From CAZGNZ01 sp964527215 (GTDB lineage: Bacteria; Fidelibacterota; Marinisomatia; SCGC-AAA003-L08; JACNLC01), in contig CAZGNZ010000004.1 in assembly GCA_964527215.1 (NCBI GenBank), forward strand, positions 62,001 through 126,000: 64,000 nt of DNA. Reading direction: 5' to 3'. Each line of letters begins with the position of its first letter. The first letter of the stretch is position 1. The position numbers and the translations under genes are program-made. Shown here piece by piece: positions 17,926 through 26,284 of this stretch. The notes under the pieces are model-generated. The model did not search any database. It saw only the letters and a program-made list of their open reading frames with translations, and had not been told where the DNA came from.

Positions 17926-18872
17926 ACCGGAGAGGATTGCGGATGGAAGAAAAACTAGTCCGATTTCTGTCTGCGGCTGCGACCGGGTCACTGGTGGTTA
18001 TCCTGGGCGGCATCATACTGATCGTATTCATCAAGGGATATGGCGCCATTACGCCTGAAATGGTTTTGAGTATCCCCAGCGGCGGTTACTATTACGGTGG
18101 GGAGGGGGGTGTTCTGAATGCTATTTGCGGATCACTGTATATTGCTTTCGGAGCCAGTCTGATTGCCGTGATCATCGGATTGCCTGCTGCATTGTTTATC
18201 AATGTGAACCTGGTATGGAAACCGCATGCCTGTCAGGTTATCCGGTATCTGCTGGACGCGCTCTGGGGGATACCCTCAATTGTCTATGGGGCGTTCGGAT
18301 TTTCACTGATGCTGTTCTTCGGGATGAGTGCTTCCCTTCTGGCCGGAATTATTGCAGTTTCACTGCTGATAACCCCTATCGTGGTGCGTGCACTGGACGA
18401 GGTGCTCAGCACCATTCCCAAATCACTCCATGAAGCGGCCTATTCCATGGGATTTACCAAATCTGAATTAGCGTTGAAAATATTGTTTAAAAGAGGAATA
18501 TCAGGATTTGTCACTGCTGTGCTGCTGGCGTTCGGACGCGGGATTGGGGATGCCGCCTCCGTGCTCTTTACAGCCGGATATTCCGACCTGATTCCGAAAT
18601 ATCTGGATGAACCGGTGGCCACACTGCCGCTCGCGATTTTTTTTCAGTTAAGCTCTCCCATTCCGGAAATACAGGAACGGGCGTATGCAGCAGCTGCCAT
18701 TCTCACAACAATTATCCTGATCACGAGCCTGACTGCAAGACGGATTTCAATAATCCATTCGGACATGGGGCAAATGCAAAAAGTCAGTTTTAAAACAAAG
18801 CAGAGTGACTCCAGGTTGAATCCGTCACGGCTGGGCAGACTGTTTTTGCGTTTACTGCGAAGACGTCACTAA
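17922..18872 (+). CDS. pstA: Phosphate ABC transporter permease PstA
   Basis: The second Pst membrane subunit. It shows about six transmembrane segments, the PstA motif LWGIPSIVYGAFGFSL at about residues 107-122, the EAA-loop SLHEAAYSMGFTKSELALKI, and RGIGDAASVLFTAGYSD. The 4-bp ATGA overlap with pstC indicates coupled translation. The basic, serine-rich tail of about 35 residues after the last membrane segment is longer than usual. The 316-residue length is otherwise normal. Confidence 0.92.
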   Translation: MNRRGLRMEEKLVRFLSAAATGSLVVILGGIILIVFIKGYGAITPEMVLSIPSGGYYYGGEGGVLNAICGSLYIAFGASLIAVIIGLPAALFINVNLVWKPHACQVIRYLLDALWGIPSIVYGAFGFSLMLFFGMSASLLAGIIAVSLLITPIVVRALDEVLSTIPKSLHEAAYSMGFTKSELALKILFKRGISGFVTAVLLAFGRGIGDAASVLFTAGYSDLIPKYLDEPVATLPLAIFFQLSSPIPEIQERAYAAAAILTTIILITSLTARRISIIHSDMGQMQKVSFKTKQSDSRLNPSRLGRLFLRLLRRRH

Positions 18873-18889
18873 GAAAAGGGGGAAAAACG

Positions 18890-19714
18890 ATGCAGGCATC
18901 AATCAAGCAGCCAGTGCCGATGGACTTGCCGGGATTCCATCTGACCGGAAAAAAGGAGACAGTACCGGTTAATTTGCGAATATCTCATTTAAGTGTTCAG
19001 GCGCACGATCACCTGATTCTGAACGATATCAATCTGGAAATTCCAAAAAACAGAATCACGGTCCTGCTGGGACCCTCGGGATGCGGCAAAACCACTCTTT
19101 TGAAATGTCTCAACCGGCTTACCGATTTGTATCCGGAGCTGAATGTTTCAGGGCAGATTATGATTGAGGATGAAGACATCCTGCACACAACCCGGCAGCT
19201 TCCTGTTATCCGTCAGAAAATGGGGCTTCTTTCCCAGCGCCCGTGTCCGCTTCCCGGTTCGGTATTTCGAAATGCCGCATACGGAATTCGACTGACCGGA
19301 ATCAGGAATAAAAGAGTGATTTCCTATAAAGTTGAAAAAAACCTGAGAGAGGTTGGTCTCTGGGAAGAAGTTAAAGACCGGCTGCATCATCCGGCATCCA
19401 GACTGTCCATCGGACAGCAGCAGCGACTGTGTCTGGCCCGGGGCCTGGCCGTCAAACCCAGTTTTATTCTTGCAGATGAACCAACCTCCGCACTGGATCC
19501 GGTATCAAGCAAGATTATTGAAAACCTGTTTAGGGATCTTAGACAGCACTATACAATTATACTGGTCACCCACGTTTTGCGGCAGGCTATGCGGCTGGCC
19601 GATCATGTGGTGTTTATGTTTTATGGAAAAATAATTGAGCAGGGAGAACCAGCCAGGCTTTTCAGACATCCTGAGTCAAATGAACTCAAGGATTACATCG
19701 TAGATGGTTATTGA
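18890..19714 (+). CDS. pstB: Phosphate ABC transporter ATPase PstB
   Basis: The ATP-hydrolysing subunit of the Pst transporter. Walker A GPSGCGKTT is at about residues 61-69, the Q-loop region reads MGLLSQRPCPLPGSVFRNAA, and Walker B is ILADEPTSALDP. The ABC signature reads LSIGQQQR instead of the usual LSGGQQQR; Ile at the third place is tolerated in other ABC ATPases. An N-terminal extension of about 30 residues precedes the core. It follows pstA by 17 bp with AAAAGGGGGAA upstream. No phoU follows, unlike many pst operons. Confidence 0.92.
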   Translation: MQASIKQPVPMDLPGFHLTGKKETVPVNLRISHLSVQAHDHLILNDINLEIPKNRITVLLGPSGCGKTTLLKCLNRLTDLYPELNVSGQIMIEDEDILHTTRQLPVIRQKMGLLSQRPCPLPGSVFRNAAYGIRLTGIRNKRVISYKVEKNLREVGLWEEVKDRLHHPASRLSIGQQQRLCLARGLAVKPSFILADEPTSALDPVSSKIIENLFRDLRQHYTIILVTHVLRQAMRLADHVVFMFYGKIIEQGEPARLFRHPESNELKDYIVDGY

Positions 19715-20025
19715 TAATTCGTGAAATCTGATGGTTCAAACGGGGCGATTTCCAGGCAGTAATTTTCTGTTCAGCCCGTTTGCAGGTGACTACAATCCAA
19801 TGGGATTTTAGTCTGTTGCTGCTTTTGGAATTCGCCCCGAACCTGCCAGTACATACTTGACTGATACCCTGAGTACTGTCGGTCGTGACTGGTCTGAAAA
19901 TGATGAAAACCGCTTTTCTGCATTTGTTGAACATACACCGGACAGGATCGCTGCCCTGATTTTTTGACACTTGTGTTGAAATTGACCGGCAGTCCGGAAT
20001 GGGTGTCGCCTGAAGGAGGGGGGTG
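19715..20025. other. Intergenic region after pstB
   Basis: No gene is seen. It contains TTGACACTTGTGTTGAA at 19965-19981, which shares 13 bases with the palindrome at 26322-26337. Near its end is a perfect Shine-Dalgarno AAGGAGG (20013-20019) for the next gene. The spacing of 311 bp suggests the following gene has its own promoter. Confidence 0.35.
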
Positions 20026-21126
20026 ATGATATTTGATAAATTAGACGGAATTCATCAGTCTGATAAATGGATCAGCATCAGTCGGATGATTTTTCTGGCG
20101 ATTCTGGCAGCCGTATTCATGCTTGTGCTGTGGCAGGGCAGCAGAATGATTCGAATCAGCATGCCGGATATTATTACACTGTATTCATTCAGTGTCACAG
20201 AAGAAATGCTTGAAGATGCCATTATTCCGGTATTCCAGAAAAATTGGGAGGAAAAAACAGGACACAGGGCGGAGTTCGTGGCGGTCTATGCCGGATCCGG
20301 ATTAATTACCAGCGAAATACTCAACTCCATGCCGGTACAGGTAGCCATTCTGTCGTCGGAGATAGATGCATTAAGGCTATCAAAGGGCGGGATAATCCAG
20401 CCGTCATCCTGGCTTCAGCAGCCAAACAATGGTGTCCTGTGTACCAGTCCCGTTGTCATTCTGGTCCGGCCGGGAAATCCCGAGCGGATTACCGGCTTTT
20501 CTGATCTTCCCCGGAAGGGTATTCGAATTATTCTGCCCAATCCGATAACATCTGGTGTGGGGGAGTTGGCCGTTGTGTGTGCTCATAATCATGCCGTTGG
20601 CAGTGAACGCAGCACTGCGGAGGAATTCCTGAAGGCTGTTTACGATAATATCACGGCTTCCCCGTCCAACGCGGGTGACGGAGCGGAACTGTTTGCAGCC
20701 GGTGTCGGCAATGTGCTGATTACCTATGAGGCAGCCGCTCTGCGAGACCTAGAAACCGGTCGGATTGACGGTGAAATCGTGTATCCGGATGCTGCCGTGA
20801 TCAGCGAAAACCTAGTGGTTGGGATTGATAAAAACATTCCTTCCGGGAATGAGTCACTGGTGCATGCATTTCTCGAATTCCTTTGGACGGATGATATCCA
20901 GCAAATCCTTCAGAATTATGGATTTCGATCCGTTTCGCAGAATGTGTCTCTGCCAAATCCGCCATTTCAAGAAATTCAGCACCCCGTTTTTCTCTGTGAC
21001 ATGGGAGGAGCATTCAGAGCAGGCAGCGAAGTTGTTGAAGAACTATGGCTGAAACACATCGCGGGTGCCATGCGCAGCCGACTTCCTTCTGACAGTCAGG
21101 ATGAAATGGGTATTCAGGAAAATTGA
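20026..21126 (+). CDS. Sulfate-binding-protein-like (Sbp/CysP) protein with N-terminal membrane anchor
   Basis: A solute-binding protein of the sulfate/thiosulfate-binding fold. The diagnostic stretch is SPVVILVRPGNPERI ... LPNPITSGVGELAV, matching the VVRKGNPK ... TPNPKTSG motif of CysP/Sbp proteins. Instead of a cleavable signal peptide it begins with a cytoplasmic segment and one membrane helix (about residues 22-42), so the domain is probably tethered to the periplasmic face of the inner membrane. The ATG at 20026 lies six bases after a perfect AAGGAGG; a GTG at 20023 is the alternative. No CysT/W/A genes are nearby. It follows pstB and might serve as an oxyanion sensor or accessory binding protein. 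Confidence 0.75.
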   Translation: MIFDKLDGIHQSDKWISISRMIFLAILAAVFMLVLWQGSRMIRISMPDIITLYSFSVTEEMLEDAIIPVFQKNWEEKTGHRAEFVAVYAGSGLITSEILNSMPVQVAILSSEIDALRLSKGGIIQPSSWLQQPNNGVLCTSPVVILVRPGNPERITGFSDLPRKGIRIILPNPITSGVGELAVVCAHNHAVGSERSTAEEFLKAVYDNITASPSNAGDGAELFAAGVGNVLITYEAAALRDLETGRIDGEIVYPDAAVISENLVVGIDKNIPSGNESLVHAFLEFLWTDDIQQILQNYGFRSVSQNVSLPNPPFQEIQHPVFLCDMGGAFRAGSEVVEELWLKHIAGAMRSRLPSDSQDEMGIQEN

Positions 21127-21147
21127 TCAAGAGGATCAGGGAAAAAA

Positions 21148-21182
21148 GGCAGAGTCCTGCGAACGTGTTCCAGGACTCTGTC
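21148..21182 (+). terminator. Stem-loop terminator after the sulfate-binding-like gene
   Basis: A 12-bp stem, GGCAGAGTCCTG / CAGGACTCTGTC, with an 11-base loop is preceded by AAAAAA and followed by TTTGAAAC. It lies 22 bp past the stop. The T-tract is short, so efficiency is uncertain. Confidence 0.6.
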
Positions 21183-21394
21183 TTTGAAACTGAATCATAA
21201 TCTTTATAATTTCTGAAAGACAGAACTCCGGCGGGTGCCGCCCGTTATCACTTTGTCTTCTTCCGAAACCGATTCCCCGAAATCATAAGCAGTAATAATT
21301 ATCATTTATTTTGTAACTCCCTCAATGGTTCAGCATCTAATCTTCGCCGGCTGGAGTGATCTGCCGGTATTATCAAAACGGAAGATTTCAGATC
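21183..21394. other. Intergenic region upstream of the MITE-like element
   Basis: AT-rich DNA between a terminator and the inserted element. A small GGCGG-GTG-CCGCC hairpin lies near 21230. It probably carried the original promoter of the peroxiredoxin gene; TATAAT at 21205-21210 is a possible -10. The frame open across it reads through the inserted element and is not a credible gene. Confidence 0.3.
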
Positions 21395-21577
21395 TAACCC
21401 GAATATTTCATGAAAAATCTATTCCGATGATGGATCTGCTCAATTCTACAGCGTTATACTCGAAAAATGTTCTCAACGTACTGTCCAGTACGATTTCACT
21501 CATTTTTCTTCATATGCCTTGTAGAATCAATCATTTTCATCATCTCATCACGAAGTCTCATGAAATATTCGGACTAA
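21395..21577 (+). mobile_element. MITE-like 183-bp element with terminal inverted repeats
   Basis: The ends are inverted repeats: CTAACCCGAATATTTCATGA on the left and, reversed, TTAGTCCGAATATTTCATGA on the right. Inside there are further perfect inverted repeats: ATTCTACA (21443-21450) with TGTAGAAT (21520-21527), and CGTACTG-TC-CAGTACG at 21477-21492. The whole element can thus fold into a long hairpin. A nearly identical inverted copy is at 56833-57016. It has no transposase. It ends nine bases before the AAGGAG of the peroxiredoxin gene. Target-site duplications are not evident. Confidence 0.8.
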
Positions 21578-21598
21578 AAACCCATAAGGAGTATCAAA

Positions 21599-22312
21599 AT
21601 GGAAAATAATGAAATGCAGACAGTTTCAATGCCCAGAATCGGTGACAAAGCACCGGAATTCAAAGCGGTTACGACACAGGGCGAAATCAATTTTCCCGAG
21701 GATTATGCCGGAAAGTGGACCATTCTTTTCAGTCACCCTGCTGATTTTACACCGGTATGTACTTCTGAATTCATGACTTTTGCTTCAATGGAAGACAAGT
21801 TTACAGAAGCCAACTGCCAGCTGGTAGGTCTCTCGGTGGATGGGCTTTACAGTCACATTGCCTGGCTGCGGACCATCAAAGAGAAGATCGAATACAAAGG
21901 GATGAAGGATGTGGAAGTCAACTTCCCGCTGATTGAAGACATCACCATGAATGTGGCCAAAAAATATGGCATGATTCAGCCGGGTGAAGATACAACGAAA
22001 GCAGTACGGGCTGTATTTTTTATTGACCCCAACGGTATTATCCGAACCATCATTTACTATCCCCTGAGCCTGGGCCGGAATTTCGATGAGCTCTACCGTG
22101 TCCTGATTGCACTTCAGGCTTCGGATGAGTTTGGTGTGGCAACGCCGGCTGACTGGCGTCCCGGTGACGATGTTATTGTTGCGCCGGCTGGCTCCTGCGG
22201 TGTTGCAAAGGACCGAATGGACGGCAAAGAGGAAATGGAATGCCAGGACTGGTTTTTCTGCACCAAGAAACTGGATAAGGATGAAGTGCTGAACAAAGTA
22301 CTGAAAAAATAA
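21599..22312 (+). CDS. Peroxiredoxin (Prx6/archaeal-type, AhpC/TSA family)
   Basis: A thiol peroxidase that reduces hydrogen peroxide and organic hydroperoxides in the cytoplasm. The active-site motif PADFTPVCTSEF contains the peroxidatic Cys54, with Thr51 and a distal Arg in KAVRAVFFIDP. The C-terminal extension typical of the Prx6-like group contains further cysteines (GSCGV; MECQDWFFCTKK), as in archaeal enzymes that use a C-terminal resolving cysteine. At 237 residues it is slightly long for the group. The start is fixed by AAGGAG eight bases upstream. A MITE-like element sits between this ribosome site and any older promoter. Confidence 0.93.
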   Translation: MENNEMQTVSMPRIGDKAPEFKAVTTQGEINFPEDYAGKWTILFSHPADFTPVCTSEFMTFASMEDKFTEANCQLVGLSVDGLYSHIAWLRTIKEKIEYKGMKDVEVNFPLIEDITMNVAKKYGMIQPGEDTTKAVRAVFFIDPNGIIRTIIYYPLSLGRNFDELYRVLIALQASDEFGVATPADWRPGDDVIVAPAGSCGVAKDRMDGKEEMECQDWFFCTKKLDKDEVLNKVLKK

Positions 22313-22337
22313 CCTTCGAAACACTCTATCTGTTAAA

Positions 22338-22373
22338 CAGGCCCGTCTGGTGGATGACGGGCCTGTTCTTTTT
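22338..22373 (+). terminator. Intrinsic terminator of the peroxiredoxin gene
   Basis: A perfect 10-bp stem, CAGGCCCGTC / GACGGGCCTG, with an 8-base loop is followed by TTCTTTTT. It is 26 bp after the stop codon. Confidence 0.9.
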
Positions 22374-22569
22374 CCTTCAGAAAGTAAGACAGGGCAGCGT
22401 ACGGTTTTTCTGTGCCTGAGGTGAATCGCGGTGTGGTCTGCCCGGCCGGATTGGATAAGCAGATGGACAGTATTCCTGTTTCAGTGCATTCCGCGGGGTT
22501 TCAGGCGACGGAAAACCGTGAAGGACTTTTCTGTCAGTCGCGGATTATTCTCACCCAGTACATCAAGTG

Positions 22570-24246
22570 TCAATCCAGAATCATGTCCACCAGAAGCAGG
22601 ACATCCAGTACATCAATGTTACCGTCGGCATTGATATCTGAGTTGGCGGCCTGGATATCATTCGGAATCATGAACTCCAGAATAATCGCGACCAGCTGAA
22701 CCACATCCAGAATATCAAGCTGGCTGTCGCTGTTAATGTCTCCCGGAGAAAAATCACATGAGATGCCGCCGTCCCAGTAGATGTCATCCAGTGCAAACTC
22801 ACAGGCGGCACCGTTCACTTCCAGTATGACAAATTCATAGGACATCATCCGCAGATCAATCAGTTCTCCCCGCAGTTCGCTCACCGGAATGGATGCCTGA
22901 CCCCATTGACCGTCCCGGACCAATTCGTACGTCGTGATATTTCCCGGGAAATCCACATACGACTGATTGCCCCAGGAATCAATAATACCAATTTGGAAGG
23001 TGATATGCGCCGGGATGTGGATTCTGAATTTCAAAAACCCGTCACCGAAATCAAACAGGTTTACCGGTTGTACGGACATGATGCCGGCACCGAACCACCC
23101 TGAACCAGTGGTCGTCCAGGTTATTCCGTTTTCACCTTCATAAGGCGGAATACCGCCTTCGGTGAGTGTACTTTCCCAAACATAGATTTCCGCATCTTCA
23201 CCCAATGCCAGATGATGGTGAACAGGCGTGGTATCCGTAAAGAGTCCCAGGGATTCGCACTCCGGCACGGGGGGCCCCAGGTGTACCTCGCCCTGCCCAT
23301 TCCACTCGAAAACTTTTACATAATCGATTAGCATCTGCGCCGGAAACGGCATTGAGACAGGTGCACCGCTGCCCGGATCGCCCAGGTTCCAGGCGTCGGT
23401 AAAAGCACCTCCGACAGCAAGGTTTGCGATCAGGTAAAACGGCTGCAGGAATTCCTCCGATTCTTCACTGATATCAAATGGAGCAGTGTAGAGGTCCATT
23501 TCAACATCATTGTCCGTCACCGTAAACCGAATCTGGTTTTCGTCCCAGTACATTCGATACGTCACAAATCTGTTCACAAGGGGATTTTCATAGTTGTAAT
23601 AAGGGCGGCAGTAATCATCATCGGGATCCCAGGATATGCTGGCTGCTCCGCTGGGATTATCGGGGTTTACGGCAGCTTCCGAATAAAATATGGCGTTGGC
23701 GCTGGTCACCTGATTCACATTTGAATTATCCAGTCCGTTTCCGCCGTTATGGGTGTCATGAAGATCGCGAAACGCCTGTGTGCTGCCCATTTCCATGATG
23801 TCCAGTTCGCCGCAGTTCGGCCAGCCCAGGTTGGATGTTCCCAACAGCCAGAAGGCAGGCCAGCCGCCCAGATCCAGATCCGGTATCCATAACCGTGTTT
23901 CAATCATTCCGAATTTTACCGAGACTCTGGATTTGGTTGCAATCCGTCCGGATGTATAGTTTAGTGGATTGCCCCACTGATCAGTGATTCCGGGTCCGCT
24001 TTCTTCCCGGACTTCAATATGCAGCGCATTGTTTCCGGGCTCACCGGGGATTTCCATTATATCCACATTCTCCGCCTGATAAAACTGGAGTTCACCGTTG
24101 CCCCAGCCCCATTGACCGTTGCCGGTTTCCGTCAGCCAGTGATCCAAATCATCAAACTGGTCTTCCCAGAGCAAATCACCAATTTGCGGAAATATTGCAT
24201 TTACTGATATTATCAATATTATAACGGTCGGCAGAAATCTTTTCAT
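22570..24246 (-). CDS. Secreted GH16 beta-glucanase with C-terminal dockerin-like repeats
   Basis: An endo-beta-1,3(4)-glucanase or related laminarinase. The signal peptide (MKRFLPTVIILIISVNAIFPQ) precedes a GH16 domain that contains the catalytic motif GELDIMEMG, where the two Glu are nucleophile and acid/base. A beta-rich carbohydrate-binding-like region follows (about 330-480). The C-terminal 65 residues hold two calcium-loop repeats, DINSDSQLDILDVVQLV and DINADGNIDVLDVLLLVDMI, typical of type I dockerins. A frame start at 24267 exists, but the ATG at 24246 starts the signal peptide and follows GGGGGG. Extracellular or surface-attached action on beta-glucans is inferred from family. Confidence 0.9.
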   Translation of the reverse strand: MKRFLPTVIILIISVNAIFPQIGDLLWEDQFDDLDHWLTETGNGQWGWGNGELQFYQAENVDIMEIPGEPGNNALHIEVREESGPGITDQWGNPLNYTSGRIATKSRVSVKFGMIETRLWIPDLDLGGWPAFWLLGTSNLGWPNCGELDIMEMGSTQAFRDLHDTHNGGNGLDNSNVNQVTSANAIFYSEAAVNPDNPSGAASISWDPDDDYCRPYYNYENPLVNRFVTYRMYWDENQIRFTVTDNDVEMDLYTAPFDISEESEEFLQPFYLIANLAVGGAFTDAWNLGDPGSGAPVSMPFPAQMLIDYVKVFEWNGQGEVHLGPPVPECESLGLFTDTTPVHHHLALGEDAEIYVWESTLTEGGIPPYEGENGITWTTTGSGWFGAGIMSVQPVNLFDFGDGFLKFRIHIPAHITFQIGIIDSWGNQSYVDFPGNITTYELVRDGQWGQASIPVSELRGELIDLRMMSYEFVILEVNGAACEFALDDIYWDGGISCDFSPGDINSDSQLDILDVVQLVAIILEFMIPNDIQAANSDINADGNIDVLDVLLLVDMILD

Positions 24247-24562
24247 TTTCCCCCCCTGATTTGCCAAGTTACTGATCGAATGTTATGTAAACCTGAATAA
24301 TCAGTCAATGATCATGCCGGTTGAATCCGCCAGTTGGCGGATTTTTAAGCCGTCTCCTGACGGACAAGTGGACCAGGGTGCATTCCCCGCCGCTTGGCGT
24401 GGCGGCATAATAATTAACGACCCGGTCGATTACTGAACCCCCGTCCCGTCAGCCAACGGGCGGGAAAATTCATTCAAAACGACTGTCCACCCAATGCCGC
24501 TGCTGAATCAACTGCATATTCACAAAGCTGCCGGCTTTCGTCCGACACGATAAAAAACCTAA
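24247..24562. other. Intergenic region between GH3 and GH16 genes
   Basis: It holds the promoter region of the GH16 gene (minus strand) and the composite REP-like repeat at 24323-24475. Nothing else was recognised. Confidence 0.4.
24323..24475 (+). repeat. REP-like palindromic repeat, composite of variants I and II
   Basis: This is the fullest copy. It starts GAATCCGCCAGTTGGCGGAT + TTTTAAG, continues CCGTCTCCTGACGGACAAG and CATTCCCCGCCGCTTGG (variant I). It then runs into GGCGTGGCGG...TTAACGACCCGG...CGTCCCGTCAGCC and ends GGGCGGGAAAATTCATTC (variant II). It shows that the two variants found separately elsewhere can be joined. Confidence 0.75.
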
Positions 24563-26284
24563 TCAGTTCACCGGTGATTTTCCCCTGCATTCCAGTCGAC
24601 CCGTAAGGGCATCCGCCAGAGCAGCGAGAGAATTCTCGTCCGAATGATAGGCGTTCAGACGGCCCCAGATCCGTGGCATGTAAATCAGGTTTTTAAACGG
24701 ATCACCCACGGCAATGCTGATGACTTTGTCGTACGGCAGCATGTTGGCAGTCCACATGGTCAATGCCGGTGCCTGAGCCAGTGACAAAGAACCCCACGGA
24801 TTGTGGGGATAACTGTAAAACACAAAAATGAGCTTGTCGTATTGTTGATTAATCTGATCCAGCCGGGATTCCACTGCAAAAAAGGAAAGGTTGTGTTCAA
24901 AATCGACTGTAAATCCGAAACTCTCCAGCTTATTCCGCAGGGGTGCCAGCCGTTCCCTCTGATCATCTGCCGAAATATTTACCAGCAGAATATTGGGGGA
25001 GGTTTGCGGATCAATGGGGATGATCTGATTTTTATTGCTGAGCAGTGTAATTGAAGATTCGGCGATTTCCCGCGCAATGGCCTTGTGATGCTGTATTTCA
25101 TCAGGAGAAACAGGAACAGCAGGATTGATTTGTTCCTCGAACAGCCCCAGAGCTGATTTCATGTTCCATACCCGACGAACCGCATCATCCAGGCGGGACA
25201 TGGGGATCTCCCCCCTTTGTATCCTGACTTCCAGAGTATCCATGAATGTCAGGGACAGCCAGAGCAGCACATCCACACCGGCCAGAAAACATTCGATTTC
25301 GGTTTCCAGCAGATTATCAAAAAAATTTGAGATACCGGCCATGTTCAGGGCATCTGATATGATCACACCCTGAAAGCCCATTTTTTCCTTGAGCAGGCCG
25401 GTAAGCAGTTCATGTGAAAGTGTTGCCGGAAGGTACTCATCATTCAGTTTTTTTTCCTGATACGCGGGCAGGGTAATGTGACCCGGCATAATGGACATCA
25501 CGCCGGCGTCAATCAGGGCCTGGAAAACCAGACCAAACGACGATTTCCATTCGTCCATGTCCAGCTTCATTTCGCTGGTGCTGAAATGCTGATTGATAAA
25601 ATCCGTCCCGTCACCGGGGAAATGCTTGGCGGTGGCAGCCACATGCTGTGACTGGATGCCCTGAACCTGCGGTGGGAGCAGTTCACCGGCCAGGTCGGCA
25701 TTGTTGGAAATGGTACGGGCATTTGTAAGAAAATTCGACGGATTCATGCACATGTCCGCAACAGGATGCAGCAGCCAGTTGATTCCCAGACTGCGGGCTT
25801 CCCTGGCGATGATCTCACCGTATTGACGGGCATAATCCTCGGAACAGGCTGCCCCCAGGCCCATCTCGCTGGTGAAGGCGGTGAAAGACGGCATCAGATG
25901 CCCCAGACCGGCTTCAAAATCCTCTACAAACAGCATCGGATGCTGAGTGGCATCGGCGAATTCCTGAATTGTCTGAATATATTTATCCCGCAGTTCTCCC
26001 GGTCCGGTTCCGGCATTCAGCTCCCAATTGGCCATGAAGACGGAACCAACAGGATACTGTTCCAGAAACTTCTCAAGTGATCCGTTTCCCACTTCATTAA
26101 TGAGTGCTTCGCTGTATCTCAGGCATACAAGCTGTCCGATTTTTTCACGCAGAGACAGGCTTCGCCAGCCGTCATGCAAAGATTTGTCGGTGAATGGATT
26201 GTCTTCAGTTTCAGCAGGTCGGCAGGAAGGCAGGGCCGGTATGAAAATCAAGGCAAGCAGGAAGGTGATTATACGATATTTCAT
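24563..26284 (-). CDS. GH3 family lipoprotein (beta-N-acetylhexosaminidase-like)
   Basis: A glycoside hydrolase family 3 enzyme of the NagZ-like branch. A lipoprotein signal peptide (MKYRIITFLLALIFIPALPSC) places it in the envelope. The motif KHFPGDGTD corresponds to the KH(F/S)PGHGD motif of beta-N-acetylhexosaminidases. The nucleophile Asp is in GFQGVIISDALNMAGI. The C-terminal half (about 370-573) is the second alpha/beta domain seen in two-domain GH3 enzymes. The His of the usual PGHGD acid/base loop is replaced in KHFPGDG, which may affect catalysis or specificity. The ATG at 26284 is preferred over 26320 because it starts the signal peptide. A perfect palindrome lies 38 bp upstream. Confidence 0.88.
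   Translation of the reverse strand: MKYRIITFLLALIFIPALPSCRPAETEDNPFTDKSLHDGWRSLSLREKIGQLVCLRYSEALINEVGNGSLEKFLEQYPVGSVFMANWELNAGTGPGELRDKYIQTIQEFADATQHPMLFVEDFEAGLGHLMPSFTAFTSEMGLGAACSEDYARQYGEIIAREARSLGINWLLHPVADMCMNPSNFLTNARTISNNADLAGELLPPQVQGIQSQHVAATAKHFPGDGTDFINQHFSTSEMKLDMDEWKSSFGLVFQALIDAGVMSIMPGHITLPAYQEKKLNDEYLPATLSHELLTGLLKEKMGFQGVIISDALNMAGISNFFDNLLETEIECFLAGVDVLLWLSLTFMDTLEVRIQRGEIPMSRLDDAVRRVWNMKSALGLFEEQINPAVPVSPDEIQHHKAIAREIAESSITLLSNKNQIIPIDPQTSPNILLVNISADDQRERLAPLRNKLESFGFTVDFEHNLSFFAVESRLDQINQQYDKLIFVFYSYPHNPWGSLSLAQAPALTMWTANMLPYDKVISIAVGDPFKNLIYMPRIWGRLNAYHSDENSLAALADALTGRLECRGKSPVN

Noticed and set aside
21325..21609. Two open frames (21325-21609 + and 56783-57022 -) encoding nearly the same peptide
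   Set aside because: The similarity comes from the MITE-like DNA repeat. The frames start outside the element in unrelated sequence, lack ribosome sites and run through palindromes.
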